A stretch of 64,000 nt of DNA from an uncultured Caldilineaceae bacterium (GCA_951813625.1 CATOTS010000026.1:1-64000), one strand, 5' to 3'; shown: positions 1 through 8,634, counted from the stretch's first letter. The notes: generated from the sequence alone by a model not told the origin. Translations and numbers: made by a program.

Positions 1-418
1 TTCTCCTGTAACCGCGTCCGGGAACTCTTTAGTCGAATTCTCCGGATCTTCGGGTAGCGGCTTGCGGGCTACTCTTTCTCGCGCCCCAAGGTGCAACAGA
101 GCGCAAATGGCGCCGCAACTCGGACGAATGATTTGCAGGCATCTGTCACAGGGACTTTATCCCACAAAAATAGGGCAGCGAAGCCGATGGCAGGCCGCCC
201 ACACAAAGAGAGAGTATAGGCCAGATCCGCCCATCCGGCAAATCCGGCGCGACCTCTGAGCGATTGGTTTCAATTGGACGGACCATTCCATTTTGTCACC
301 AATCAATCTTGTATAATAATTAAACAAAAAGGCAATGTTCGCAATTCTTGTCCAGGTTTTGAACGTCTAAACGGAATCCAACCCGCATTTTCTAACTGCC
401 AGTGCCGCAATCGGCCCC
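1..418. other. Intergenic region upstream of crtI; likely divergent gene start off the left edge
   Basis: No convincing gene is seen here. Bases 1-15 read on the minus strand give an ACAGGAGAA Shine-Dalgarno-like sequence pointing left, so a minus-strand gene probably starts just outside the window. Toward the right end, AT-rich sequence with a TATAAT hexamer at 312-317 is the likely promoter zone for the desaturase at 431. Short open frames in this stretch have no recognisable content. Confidence 0.5.
312..317 (+). promoter_or_regulatory. Candidate -10 box for crtI
   Basis: A perfect TATAAT lies in the only AT-rich patch before the desaturase, about 115 nt ahead of its start. The nearest -35-like hexamer, TTGTCA at 293-298, is only 13 nt away, which is too close. 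The box is plausible but the -35 partner is weak. Confidence 0.35.
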
Positions 419-433
419 AGGAGTGTTCCTCTG
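419..433 (+). promoter_or_regulatory. Shine-Dalgarno and CTG start codon of crtI
   Basis: AGGAG at 419-423 is followed by a 7-nt spacer and CTG at 431-433. Reading from this CTG gives (M)[12 protein letters not shown], the usual N-terminus of this flavoprotein family. The frame is open back to 371 (stop TAA at 368-370) and contains no ATG, GTG or TTG before the GTG at 446. Starting at 446 would cut off the first beta strand of the Rossmann fold. Confidence 0.6.
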
Positions 434-1999
434 TCAAAAATCATCGTGATCGGCTCCGGCTTCGGCGGTCTGAGCGCTGCCGCGCGACTGGCAGCCCGCG
501 GCCACCAGGTCGATATTTTCGAAAAACGGGACAAGCTGGGCGGCCGCGCCTACGTCTACGAAATCGACGGCTTCACCTTCGACGCCGGCCCCACAGTGAT
601 CACCGCGCCTTGGATCTTCGACGAGATCTGGCACGCGGCTGGACGTCGCCGCCAGGACTACTTCCAGCTGGTTCCCTGCGACCCCTTTTACCGTATCTTC
701 GATCACAACCACCGCCCCTTCGACTTCAGCGCAGATCTTGAACTGATGCTGCACCAGATCGAGCAACGCAACCCCTCCGATGTGGAAGGGTTCAAGGCAT
801 TTGTTGCCAGCACAAAGGAGATTTTCGACAAGGGCATGGCCCTGATCGACCAGCCCTTCCTCAACCTGTCCGACATGATCAGAGTCGTGCCCGATCTGAT
901 TCGCCTGCAAAGTTATCGCAGCGTCTACGGTTACGTTTCAAAATTCTTCCCAGATGAATTTCTGCGTTGCTGTTTTTCGTTTCAGCCGCTCCTCATTGGC
1001 GGCAACCCTCTCGACGCGGCCAGTCTCTATGTCCTTATCCATCACTTGGAACGCAAGTGGGGCGTTCATTACGCGCTGGGAGGAACCGGCGCCATCATCG
1101 CCTCATTCGCCCGGCTGCTGCAAGAGCTCGGCGTGACCATTCACCTGAATGCGGAGGTTGACTCCATCATCGTCGAGCAACGGCGGACACAGGGAATCCG
1201 TCTGCAGGACGGCTCCATCAGGCGGGCCGACGCCGTTGTCTCCAATGCCGACGTCGCCTTGACCTACCTCAACCTGATCCCCGAACGACACCGACCCCAT
1301 AACAGCAACAGTCGCATCAGGAACAGGAACTACTCGATGTCCCTCTTTGTCATCTATTTCGGCGCCAAGCGGCAATACCGCCAACAGGGCTTGGCCCACC
1401 ATAACATCATGATGAACCGCAACTACAAGGGTCTATTGCGCCAAATTTTCGCCAACCACGGCCTGCCGCAGGACTTTTCCCTCTATCTCCATATGCCGAC
1501 CTTGACCGACCCATCCATGGCGCCGGCGGGCTGCGAAGCCTTCTACGCTCTCTCGCCCGTCCCCCATCTCGGCGCACCGATCGATTGGGAGGTCCAGGCC
1601 GGCCCATACCGCGACGCCATCATCGAGTTTCTCGAGCAGAACTATCTGCCCGACCTGCGCGCCAACATCGTTGCCGAGCACAGGATCGATCCCCGCCACT
1701 TCGCCCACACGCTTAACAGCCAACTCGGCTCTGCCTTTTCCATCCAGCCGACCCTGACCCAGAGCGCCTGGTTCCGCCCCCACAACCGCTCGGAAGATAT
1801 CGACAACCTCTACTTCGTCGGTGCTGGCACGCATCCCGGTGCCGGGGTGCCCGGTGTGGTCTCTTCCGCCAAGATCGTCGACAATCTCATTGGCGACCCC
1901 GCCCCCGCGACCGTGCTATCCTCTTCACCTACCGTGCCTGCACTGCCCACTCGTACAGCCCCTGCCGCGCCTTCTGATACGCCTCCGGCGGTCGGCTGA
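431..1999 (+). CDS. crtI: Phytoene desaturase / CrtI-family carotenoid oxidoreductase
   Basis: FAD-dependent desaturase or isomerase of the CrtI family, acting on carotenoid precursors at the membrane. The N-terminus has the dinucleotide-binding motif [17 protein letters not shown] followed by an acidic residue of the first beta-alpha-beta unit. Near the C-terminus [18 protein letters not shown] is the family's C-terminal FAD signature. About 522 residues, slightly longer than usual, because a tail of roughly 33 residues rich in Pro, Ala, Thr and Ser follows the last family motif. That tail is encoded where the gene overlaps the convergent M81 peptidase gene by 71 nt. The start is taken at CTG 431 because of its Shine-Dalgarno spacing and the need for a complete Rossmann strand. 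No other carotenoid gene is in the window, so the exact substrate (phytoene or a later intermediate) cannot be fixed. Confidence 0.85.
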   Translation: MSKIIVIGSGFGGLSAAARLAARGHQVDIFEKRDKLGGRAYVYEIDGFTFDAGPTVITAPWIFDEIWHAAGRRRQDYFQLVPCDPFYRIFDHNHRPFDFSADLELMLHQIEQRNPSDVEGFKAFVASTKEIFDKGMALIDQPFLNLSDMIRVVPDLIRLQSYRSVYGYVSKFFPDEFLRCCFSFQPLLIGGNPLDAASLYVLIHHLERKWGVHYALGGTGAIIASFARLLQELGVTIHLNAEVDSIIVEQRRTQGIRLQDGSIRRADAVVSNADVALTYLNLIPERHRPHNSNSRIRNRNYSMSLFVIYFGAKRQYRQQGLAHHNIMMNRNYKGLLRQIFANHGLPQDFSLYLHMPTLTDPSMAPAGCEAFYALSPVPHLGAPIDWEVQAGPYRDAIIEFLEQNYLPDLRANIVAEHRIDPRHFAHTLNSQLGSAFSIQPTLTQSAWFRPHNRSEDIDNLYFVGAGTHPGAGVPGVVSSAKIVDNLIGDPAPATVLSSSPTVPALPTRTAPAAPSDTPPAVG

Positions 2000-3392
2000 T
2001 CGATGTCGCGCCCGCAGTGTCAACCTCGATAATGCGGGCGGATACCGGCTCATATGCGGCGCGCGGCGCAACCGCGCCCTTGGCAACGAAAATGCGCTGC
2101 TGCTCCGGCAGTATGCCTACCGAACGCAGTTGATTCAGACTCATCGGCGGCGTCCGCAAGCTGTCCAACAGCAGCAGGCCCCCGCACGTTTCCAGCACCG
2201 CCGTCAGGCCCTGGTCCCACTCCCGCTTGCCTCCGTGACGCCGTTCGGTCTCGATGAACTTGCCATCGTGCAGCGCGCGTACGGTCCCTTCGACCGTCAA
2301 TGTCGGCCCGTGTTGATCGTCCACCTTTCCGCCCACGGGCAGCGTCAACAGCGCGCCGATGCCGGCAGCCGCGCACGCCGCTGCCGCCTCAGGATCATAC
2401 AGGGCTGCCACCCACCTGTCGGCGCCCTGGCGCAGCAACTCATCCACAACAAAGGTGGCGTCCCCCGCGCTGCCTCCGCCGATGTTGTCCCCCATTTCGA
2501 ACAGAGAGACCGGTGTCTCCGCGCTCGCCATCGCCATGTGCACCGCCTCCGCCGGCCCCGGAACGCGTGGCAGCAGCTCATCACGTGTTGACCACATCAG
2601 CTCGGCCAGCTGCCTGGCCTCCCGCTGCGCCAGGGCCGGCTCCCCATCGGCCACCACGACCACCGATGGCCCCATCCACGGCACATCCGCATACTGATAG
2701 CCGGCCGCAACGCTGGCAGCCAGTATGCCCGCCTGCCTCTCCAGTTCGATCGCCGCGTCCATCACCTGCTTCATCGGGCCGCTGCCCGTATTGTGGAAGG
2801 CAATGTTGTAAAGCAGTTCCGGCTTGACGATGGCCGCCTCGGGCCTGACTTCGGCCCGCACCGTGCGCGCGAGCAACTCCGCCGCCTGCAGACCGCGTTC
2901 CCGCTGATCGACATGCGGACACGTCTTGTAGATCACCAGCGCCGTGGCCTCCTCAACCAGCTGCGGGGGCACATTGCCGTGGTAGTCGTGGGTGACGACC
3001 AGAGGAACATCCGGCCCCAGGAGTGCCCGCACCCGGTGTACCGTCTCTCCATCGGCATGCGGGAAGCCGTCCGCCGCCATCGCGCCGTGCAGCGCCAGCA
3101 ACAGGCCGTCCAGGGGCAACGCCGCCCGGATGCTTTCCAACAGTTCACCGACAAGCGCCGCGTACGCCTCCGCCTCGACCGCGCCCGAAGGCGTCGCGTC
3201 CGCTCCGAAGAGCGGCACGATCTCGTATCCGAACGCCTCGCCGCCGGCGAAGAAACCGGCTACTTCGTGGTAGGTCGACGCGTGCTTCTCCACAATCTCC
3301 TGGCCGCGCAGGATGTGAAAGTCCGACAGCGCTGTCGTGAACGAGGCAAAGGTGTTAGATTCGTGGATTAGATAGGCAATTCCAATGCGCAT
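1929..3392 (-). CDS. M81 family metallopeptidase (MlrC-like)
   Basis: A 487-residue member of the M81 / DUF1485 family, named after the MlrC enzyme that cleaves linearised microcystin; most members have unknown substrates. The N-terminal HESNTF block is characteristic. The family's predicted metal ligands are visible as Asp and His in THDYHGN and a His in [10 protein letters not shown], and [11 protein letters not shown] follows in the C-terminal half. The ATG at 3392 is preceded on the minus strand by AAGGAG at proper spacing. It converges on crtI with a 71-nt overlap and is divergent from the redoxin gene. A peptide or amide hydrolase for a small metabolite is the likely role; microcystin degradation should not be assumed. 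Confidence 0.88.
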   Translation of the reverse strand: MRIGIAYLIHESNTFASFTTALSDFHILRGQEIVEKHASTYHEVAGFFAGGEAFGYEIVPLFGADATPSGAVEAEAYAALVGELLESIRAALPLDGLLLALHGAMAADGFPHADGETVHRVRALLGPDVPLVVTHDYHGNVPPQLVEEATALVIYKTCPHVDQRERGLQAAELLARTVRAEVRPEAAIVKPELLYNIAFHNTGSGPMKQVMDAAIELERQAGILAASVAAGYQYADVPWMGPSVVVVADGEPALAQREARQLAELMWSTRDELLPRVPGPAEAVHMAMASAETPVSLFEMGDNIGGGSAGDATFVVDELLRQGADRWVAALYDPEAAAACAAAGIGALLTLPVGGKVDDQHGPTLTVEGTVRALHDGKFIETERRHGGKREWDQGLTAVLETCGGLLLLDSLRTPPMSLNQLRSVGILPEQQRIFVAKGAVAPRAAYEPVSARIIEVDTAGATSISRPPEAYQKARQGLYEWAVQAR

Positions 3393-3418
3393 GGCCGTTC
3401 TCCTTTTCCGCCGCTCAT

Positions 3419-3446
3419 TTGCCCAGTATCAGATCCTCAGTATAAT
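3419..3446. promoter_or_regulatory. Overlapping divergent promoters between the M81 peptidase and redoxin genes
   Basis: On the plus strand TTGCCC (3419-3424) and TATAAT (3441-3446) are separated by 16 nt and face the redoxin gene. On the minus strand the complement of 3439-3444 reads TATACT, facing the peptidase gene about 45 nt away. The two -10 boxes overlap, so the promoters could compete. No operator is recognisable. Confidence 0.35.
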
Positions 3447-3647
3447 CAATCGCGTAGTTGAACCATATCGTCGGCGGGCATAATCCGTCCTGACCGTCTG
3501 CTTCGCAACCCGAATTGAGTCCGCGCTCGGCCTTGTGCCTGCGCCCTGCTCGGCCGAGTTGCGATCAGACGCAATGAACTGTTGTGATTCACGAGGGCGG
3601 TTTTCTCTCAATCCAAGCACATCCAACAATCCTTTCAGGAGGACAGC

Positions 3648-4244
3648 ATGGCTTTTACTCTCGAAATCGGCGACAAGGCGCTTGACTTCAAGCTGATCGC
3701 CACCGATGGCAACGTCTACAACCTCAGCAGCTTTGACGACGCCGAAACACTTGTCATCTTCTTCACCTGCAACCACTGCCCCTACGTCATCGGCTCCGAT
3801 GAGGCCACGCGCACGACCGCCGACAAGTTTGCGTCCAAGGGCGTGAAGTTCGTCGGCATCAACTCGAATAGCGTCCATGTCAATGCCGAGGACGACTTCC
3901 GCCACATGGTCGAGCGCATGGCTGAATACAAGTTCCCCTGGGTCTATCTGCGCGACGAAACCCAGGAGATCGCCCAGGCGTACGGCGCGCTGCGAACGCC
4001 CCACTTCTACGTGTTCAACAAGGATCGTGAGCTAGTCTACACCGGACGCGGCGTCGACAATCCCCGCGATGCCAGCCTTGCCACCGTCTTTGACCTGGAC
4101 CAAGCCCTGGACGAGCATACCTCCGGCCAGCAGGTCAGCGTTGACCTGACGAACCCAATTGGCTGCAACGTCAAGTGGGCCGGCGAAGACGCCCACTGGA
4201 TGCCCGCCGACGCCTGCGACCTGGTATTGCCGCAAGCGGCGTAG
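3648..4244 (+). CDS. Thioredoxin-fold redoxin (AhpC/TSA-like, CNHC motif)
   Basis: 198-residue cytoplasmic redoxin. After an N-terminal GDKALDFKL block typical of AhpC/TSA and TlpA-like proteins comes the active-site motif Cys41-Asn-His-Cys44 in [10 protein letters not shown], so both cysteines of a CxxC redox centre are present. A cis-proline position is seen in RTPHFYVF. The family reduces peroxides or disulfides; the partner is unknown. AGGAGG lies 6 nt before the ATG. No signal peptide is evident. It stands alone between divergent promoters and the downstream PLP enzyme gene, about 110 nt away. Confidence 0.85.
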   Translation: MAFTLEIGDKALDFKLIATDGNVYNLSSFDDAETLVIFFTCNHCPYVIGSDEATRTTADKFASKGVKFVGINSNSVHVNAEDDFRHMVERMAEYKFPWVYLRDETQEIAQAYGALRTPHFYVFNKDRELVYTGRGVDNPRDASLATVFDLDQALDEHTSGQQVSVDLTNPIGCNVKWAGEDAHWMPADACDLVLPQAA

Positions 4245-4353
4245 ATTCGCCCAAAAAGTCCTGAACGCGCGGCGCGAGCCGGCTCGATCGATTCGCGCCG
4301 CGCGCACGACCCCTCCACATGCCTCCCATCACAAGGGAATATACGGTACGCTC

Positions 4354-5466
4354 ATGCCCACCTACTCAGAGCTCGACGTAACCCCGATCATCAATGCCAA
4401 CGCCACCCTGACCCGGCTTGGCGGTTCTCTCATGCCCCCGGAGGTGCTGGAGGCCATGATGGAGGCGGCCAAAGTCTTCGTCGAACTGCCCGAGTTGCAG
4501 CGCCGCGTCGGCAATCGCATCGCCCTCCTCACACAGAACGAGGCCTGCTACCTGAGTTCGGGCGCGGCCGGAGGCATTGTAGTCGCTATCGCCGCCTGCG
4601 TCACTGGAAACGACATGGCGGCGATTGAAAGACTGCCGAACCTGTCGGGTCTCAAAAACGAGGTTATCGTCCATAAGTCCCAGCGGAACGGGTACGATCA
4701 CGCTGTTAGGCAGGTAGGGGTCAAACTGGTGGAGATCGGCTACCCTGCCGTAACCGAAGTTTGGCAGCTGGAGGGTGCAATCAACGAGAAGACCGCTGCC
4801 GTCATCTGGTTTCATGGCGCTCTGGGCGGCCCTGGCGATATCTCCCTGGAAAAAGTGATTGATATCTCTCACGCCCACGGCGTACCGGTGCTCGTGGACG
4901 CGGCCGCGCAGCTCCCGCCTGTGGAAAACCTGTGGAAGTTCACCCAGATGGGCGCCGACGCTGCCATCTTCAGCGGCGGCAAGGACCTGCGCGGGCCCCA
5001 GTCCTCTGGGCTGGTTCTGGGTAAGCAATGGCTGATCGACGCCTGCGCGCTCAACGGGCCGCCCAATCACAGCATCGGCCGGCCAATGAAGGTGGGCAAA
5101 GAAGAGATGCTCGGACTGCTTGCCGCGGTCGAACGGTACCTTGCGCTCGATCACGAAGGGCGGGCCTCGCAGATGGACGAGATTGTCTCCGGCTGGTGTA
5201 ACGAATTGAACAAGCTGGAAGGTCTGCACGCCGTGCGCTCCTTTCCAAACGAAGCGGGCCAGCCGTTGCCGCGCGCGCAGGTCCACTTCGACGCCGCCGC
5301 AATTGGGCGCGCGCGCAGCGAAATCGTGCAAGGTCTACTCGAAGGCCGCCCCGCCGTCTCCGTCGCGCTCGGCCCCGACAACTCCATCTTCCTCAACCCG
5401 ACGACCCTTGAAGAAGGAGAGGAAGAGGTCGTACTGGCGCGGCTGGTGGAAGAGGTCCACGGGTGA
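4354..5466 (+). CDS. SelA-like PLP-dependent aminotransferase-fold enzyme
   Basis: 370-residue fold-type I PLP enzyme of the SelA / DgaE-like group, which contains selenocysteine synthase homologues and ammonia-lyase or aldolase relatives acting on sugar-acid phosphates. Seen: the N-terminal INANATLTRLGG block, a glycine-rich PLP phosphate loop in YLSSGAAGGI, an Asp in VLVDAAAQLPP expected to pair with the PLP ring nitrogen, and the likely Schiff-base lysine in FSGGKDLRGPQ. The ATG at 4354 is chosen because the family's N-terminus begins there; an upstream in-frame extension to 4159 overlaps the redoxin gene and has no family content. With no SelB, tRNA-Sec or SelD nearby, selenocysteine synthesis is unlikely. 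Confidence 0.8.
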   Translation: MPTYSELDVTPIINANATLTRLGGSLMPPEVLEAMMEAAKVFVELPELQRRVGNRIALLTQNEACYLSSGAAGGIVVAIAACVTGNDMAAIERLPNLSGLKNEVIVHKSQRNGYDHAVRQVGVKLVEIGYPAVTEVWQLEGAINEKTAAVIWFHGALGGPGDISLEKVIDISHAHGVPVLVDAAAQLPPVENLWKFTQMGADAAIFSGGKDLRGPQSSGLVLGKQWLIDACALNGPPNHSIGRPMKVGKEEMLGLLAAVERYLALDHEGRASQMDEIVSGWCNELNKLEGLHAVRSFPNEAGQPLPRAQVHFDAAAIGRARSEIVQGLLEGRPAVSVALGPDNSIFLNPTTLEEGEEEVVLARLVEEVHG

Positions 5467-5708
5467 TTCCGACTTAGATTGCTTCCCCAATGAGGCCCGG
5501 GAATCCCGCCCGACAGACGTGCCGGCGGATCCCCTATGAATCCGGCCCGCCCCTCCCGTGTAAGTCCGTCCTTTGAGAAGGAATCCCGATGAGAAACCAG
5601 GAACGAACAACGAGAATTGACCGAAAAACCGGGATTCGGTGCAAGAGACAGCCGCGCCTGCTATAGTAGAACCATGACCTGCGCGACACGCGCAGTCAAT
5701 AACAGGAG
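5467..5708. other. Intergenic region between the PLP enzyme gene and MITE 1
   Basis: No gene is supported. It contains one copy of a promoter-like motif shared with the region to the right of the MITE: GTGCAA at 5639-5644, a 17-nt spacer and TATAGT at 5662-5667 preceded by TGC. The last eight bases, AACAGGAG, are the left target-site duplication of MITE 1. Confidence 0.5.
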
Positions 5709-5996
5709 GTGACTACTCAGCCGCTATCAGTCTGCGACCATGAATGAGGCGAAAGAAGGTGTTTTCTCTCTCCTTAGCTTTTTGGACGGTCGGGCCTGCG
5801 GCCCTCCCTTGTGCGGGGGGACTCCCCCCGCAACGCCCCCCTCCAAAACCAGCGCTCACCGACGGTACGTCGTCATTCCTGCAGTGCGGCTTATCCAACG
5901 TGGTGGCGGCCAACCGAATACGCAATCAGATAATCTGAATGGCGGCGGGGATGGAAGACTGGTCGATACCGTTGCCGTATGTGGCTTAGTAGTTAC
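5709..5996. mobile_element. MITE copy 1, 288 bp, IS66-type termini
   Basis: Non-autonomous element bounded by inverted repeats GTGACTACTCAGCC (5709-5722) and GGCTTAGTAGTTAC (5983-5996), which match the ends of the IS at 7088-8626 with a few substitutions. It is flanked by a perfect 8-bp target duplication, AACAGGAG, at 5701-5708 and 5997-6004. The interior is unrelated to the IS transposase but closely matches MITE 2 at 34533. It includes a GGGCC-TGC-GGCCC hairpin and a perfect GCGGGGGG-ACT-CCCCCCGC hairpin. A short open frame crosses it, but it runs out of the element and looks incidental. Confidence 0.93.
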
Positions 5997-6040
5997 AACA
6001 GGAGAAACAATTTCGCAGACGCCGCGCAACCCAATTTTGC

Positions 6041-6103
6041 GCAATTCCGGGCAAGAGAACTGAAACCGTGCTACGCTGTCATTATCATGCCAATCCAACC
6101 GAG
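6041..6103 (+). repeat. Degenerate promoter-like repeat, copy A
   Basis: Shares with copy B an ordered set of short blocks: ATTCC, GGCAAGAG, TGCTACGCTGTCA, CATGC and TCCAACCGAG. From GGGCAA to the TACGCT hexamer the spacer is 17 nt, the same as in copy B and in the partial copy at 5632-5679. Function unknown. Confidence 0.55.
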
Positions 6104-6312
6104 GGATTCCAGCCAGGATCGGCCCGCAAAAAAACGTGATCGACCCGACCTGACCGGACTTCACCCGACTTCGGCCGCACAAAACATTCGCAAGAGATAC
6201 CTTACGACCTTGACTGACCTCACGACACAAAAACACAAGAGCCGCCAGCCCGGCAGCACATCCTGACGAACCGCCAAAATGACCCGCTCATGACGCAAAA
6301 AGGCAGAATTAG

Positions 6313-6381
6313 GCGAATTCCAGTGCAAGAGCGCTCCGACCATGCTACGCTGTCAACAACATGCGAAACTGTCCAACCGAG
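6313..6381 (+). repeat. Degenerate promoter-like repeat, copy B
   Basis: Second good copy. GTGCAA, then 17 nt, then TACGCT preceded by TGC, followed by GTCA, CATGC and TCCAACCGAG. A shorter third copy containing only TGCTACGCT, CATGCAA and TCCAACC is at 6433-6464. Confidence 0.55.
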
Positions 6382-7079
6382 CCGTCCCAATTCGCGCCAA
6401 AAAGCAGACGCCCCAACTTTCTGCTACAGTTCCTGCTACGCTACAAATGTCATGCAATTCCAACCACCATATTCTGCCCGAAATACGCCCCAAATACCGC
6501 TAGGCCCGGCGCCCGACACCCCTCCCTCAAGAAAAAAAAATTGGACGACATTGGGCTATATTGGTGGATATTGGTCGACATGAGTCGACGTATTCTGCCA
6601 AAACGAGAGGACTTCGCATCCAGCAGATAGTGGAGCCAGACGACCGCCATGGCAGGTCTGCAAACACGCAAATCTTGCGGCCAACGACCGCACGAACCAG
6701 GAATGTTTTGAGGGCTTGAGAACGTCGAATCGCTCGGTCTTACAGACGAAACTGCTTGGAAACTGGAAACTACACGATCGAAACCACCTGCATTCACATT
6801 CCGCCTTTGAGGGTGAGAAGACTGAAATCCCAGGATGCGACTCCGGCCAAAAGTCTCGATGCCAATGGGGGACCTAACACTCGAAAAGGCTCCATTCAAC
6901 ATACTTCGTCGATGTCTTTTGGAGGTTACGCGTGACGGCGGAGATACACGTGGAAGCGGCAACCGAGAATTGAGTGCCGGTCGGATTGCCGCCACTCGAC
7001 AGAACTGCCAGGATGTTCTCGGCCGCGTCCGAAGCGCGTTGGAAAAGGATCTGCTTGGATCCCACAGGTGAAAATTAGC

Positions 7080-7087
7080 AGAGCGTG
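7080..7087 (+). repeat. 8-bp target-site duplication of the IS66-type element (left)
   Basis: AGAGCGTG directly before the left inverted repeat; the identical octamer occurs at 8627-8634 directly after the right inverted repeat. Eight bases is the duplication length known for the IS66 family. Confidence 0.95.
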
Positions 7088-8626
7088 GTAACTACTAAGC
7101 CATTTCTCTTGGATGTAGTAGAGTAAATGGTATGAGTGATTGCATAAGACTAAGTCGTGAGCAAATAGAGCAGCTATATCAAGAGAGCCTTGCGTTGATC
7201 GAGGCGTTGCGTCAGCAGGTGGCTGGGCAACAGGCATTGATCCAGGGACTGCAGGAACAGATAGCTGCCCAGCAGGCGTTGATTCAGAAGTTGCAGGATC
7301 AACTGACGAAAGACAGTCACAATAGCGGCAAGCCGCCGAGCAGCGATGGGCTGAAGAAAGGCAGACGCAAGAGTTTGCGCAAGTCTGGCCAGCGGCCGCG
7401 TGGTGGACAACGCGGGCACAAAGGGCGCACCTTGATGCAGGTGGCGGAGCCGGAGTATGTCGTCGTGCATGGGCTGACGGGTTGCCCGCACTGCCAGACA
7501 GAGCTGACCGACGTAGCGGTTCAGGGGCATATGAAACGGCAGGTATTCGATGTCCCACCGGCCAGCATCGAAGTGACAGAGCATCAGGCGGAGGTGAAGC
7601 AGTGTCCTGGCTGTGGAACGTGCGTGAAGGGCGCGTTTCCCGCCCACGTGACCCAACCCACCCAGTATGGTCCCCGTCTGAAAGCACTCGCTTGCTACCT
7701 GTACAGTCAACAGTTCATCCCCTTGGCGCGCATCAGAGAGTTGCTGACTGCGCTCTACGGTCATGCGCCTTCGGAGCCGGTCGTTCTCGCCGCCGCCCAC
7801 CAACTTGCCAGCCGCACGCACGCAAGCCTGGAACAGATTCGCCAACAACTGGTCGCTGCTCCTGTCGTCCATTTCGACGAGAGTGGCTTGCGTGTCGATG
7901 GTTGCTTGCAATGGTTGCACGTGGCCAGCACAGAGAAGCTGACCCACTACCACGTCCACGACAAACGGGGGCATGTCGCTATGCAAGGCGGAGGCATCCT
8001 GCCCCACTTCAAGGGCGTTGCTCTGCATGACCACTGGCGCTCCTACCTCAAGTTTACCGACTGTCAGCATAGTTTCTGCAATGTCCATCATCTGCGCGAA
8101 CTGCGCTTTGTGGCCGAGCAATACGCGCAAGCTTGGGCGGCAAAGATGGAACGTTTGTTGTTGGACATCAAAGCCGAAGTCGCATCGACTTCAGCACTGC
8201 ATTCTGCCTTGCCACCAGACCGCTTGGCCGACTACGCGACACAGTACGATGCGCTCATTGACCAAGGCTTTGCCGCCAACCCCTGCGCAGCAAAGACCAA
8301 ACCCAGACCGGTCGGCCGACCCAAACAGTCGCCGCCCAAAAACCTGCTCGACCGCTTACACAAACATAAGGCCGGCGTCTTAGCCTTCATGTATGACTTC
8401 CGCATCCCCTTCGACAACAACCTCGCCGAACGCGACGTGCGCATGATTAAGGTCCAACAGAAAGTCTCCGGCTGCTTCCGTACGCCAGACGGTGCTCATC
8501 TCTTCTGTGCAATACGTTCCTATATCTCTACAGCTCGTAAACATGGCCTCAACGCCATTGATGCCATCTACAACGCCTTTCTTGACCAACCCTTTATCCC
8601 TCACACCTCTCAGGCTTAGTAGTTAC
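7088..8626 (+). mobile_element. Complete IS66-family insertion sequence (ISBst12-like, single gene)
   Basis: A 1,539-bp element with perfect 14-bp terminal inverted repeats, GTAACTACTAAGCC at 7088-7101 and its complement at 8613-8626, and perfect 8-bp target duplications. It carries only the large transposase gene and no tnpA/tnpB accessory genes, as known for the ISBst12 subgroup of IS66. The intact reading frame and perfect ends and duplications suggest recent, possibly active insertion. It sits 1.1 kb from MITE 1 and 66 nt before the enolase-superfamily gene. Confidence 0.95.
7132..8619 (+). CDS. tnpC: IS66-family transposase (TnpC)
   Basis: 495-residue DDE transposase. Residues about 10-60 form a Gln/Leu-rich coiled coil with near-repeats of AGQQALIQ / AAQQALIQ. 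A basic segment and a zinc-finger-like region follow (CPHCQTEL and CPGCGTCV). The catalytic domain shows Asp in VHFDESG, Asp in LHDHWRSY and Glu in NNLAERDVR, the expected DDE triad. The ATG is 30 nt inside the left inverted repeat with no strong Shine-Dalgarno. The TAG stop at 8617-8619 lies inside the right inverted repeat (8613-8626). Full length and without frameshift. Confidence 0.95.
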   Translation: MSDCIRLSREQIEQLYQESLALIEALRQQVAGQQALIQGLQEQIAAQQALIQKLQDQLTKDSHNSGKPPSSDGLKKGRRKSLRKSGQRPRGGQRGHKGRTLMQVAEPEYVVVHGLTGCPHCQTELTDVAVQGHMKRQVFDVPPASIEVTEHQAEVKQCPGCGTCVKGAFPAHVTQPTQYGPRLKALACYLYSQQFIPLARIRELLTALYGHAPSEPVVLAAAHQLASRTHASLEQIRQQLVAAPVVHFDESGLRVDGCLQWLHVASTEKLTHYHVHDKRGHVAMQGGGILPHFKGVALHDHWRSYLKFTDCQHSFCNVHHLRELRFVAEQYAQAWAAKMERLLLDIKAEVASTSALHSALPPDRLADYATQYDALIDQGFAANPCAAKTKPRPVGRPKQSPPKNLLDRLHKHKAGVLAFMYDFRIPFDNNLAERDVRMIKVQQKVSGCFRTPDGAHLFCAIRSYISTARKHGLNAIDAIYNAFLDQPFIPHTSQA

Positions 8627-8634
8627 AGAGCGTG
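8627..8634 (+). repeat. 8-bp target-site duplication of the IS66-type element (right)
   Basis: AGAGCGTG, identical to 7080-7087. The next gene starts at 8700, so any promoter farther upstream has been displaced by the insertion. Confidence 0.95.

Larger units (their letters stand above)
6005..7079. other. Non-coding, lower-GC stretch between MITE 1 and the IS, with degenerate repeats
   Basis: More than 1 kb without a believable gene; all open frames are short and compositionally odd. It holds at least two good copies and one partial copy of a degenerate ~65-bp repeat (6041-6103, 6313-6381, 6433-6464). The core is ATTCC, G(T/G)GCAAGAG, TGCTACGCT, CATGC and TCCAACC. A fourth, partial copy lies left of the MITE at 5632-5679. 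An oligo-A run of 9 is at about 6532-6540. It may be decayed DNA or carry small transcripts. Confidence 0.5.

Noticed and set aside
434-910. 158-codon minus-strand open frame opposite crtI
   Set aside because: It lies wholly inside the desaturase gene, has no recognisable motif and is explained by codon bias on the other strand.
2300-2827. 175-codon plus-strand frame rich in Pro, Arg and Ala
   Set aside because: It is opposite the M81 peptidase gene; the composition is the usual anti-sense by-product of a GC-rich gene.
1929-3392. Microcystin-degrading function for the M81 protein
   Set aside because: The family is named after MlrC but no other mlr gene is present and most members have unknown substrates.
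4159-4353. In-frame N-terminal extension of the SelA-like gene
   Set aside because: It overlaps the redoxin gene and lacks family content; ATG 4354 starts directly at the family's N-terminus.
4354-5466. Selenocysteine synthase function
   Set aside because: Only the fold is shared; no selB, selD or tRNA-Sec is nearby, and this subgroup is known for other PLP reactions.
5740-6063. 107-codon frame crossing MITE 1
   Set aside because: It runs past the right end and target duplication of the element into unrelated DNA, has no ribosome site and its similarity to a MITE 2 frame is explained by repeat identity.
6450-6995. 181-codon minus-strand frame in the non-coding stretch
   Set aside because: No recognisable domain, odd composition and no ribosome site at its start; kept only as part of the non-coding region.
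6926-7687. 253-codon minus-strand frame across the IS left end
   Set aside because: It spans the target duplication and inverted repeat of a recent insertion and lies opposite the transposase gene, so it cannot be an old gene.
7174-8130. 318-codon minus-strand frame inside the IS
   Set aside because: It is anti-sense to the transposase, which has intact catalytic motifs.
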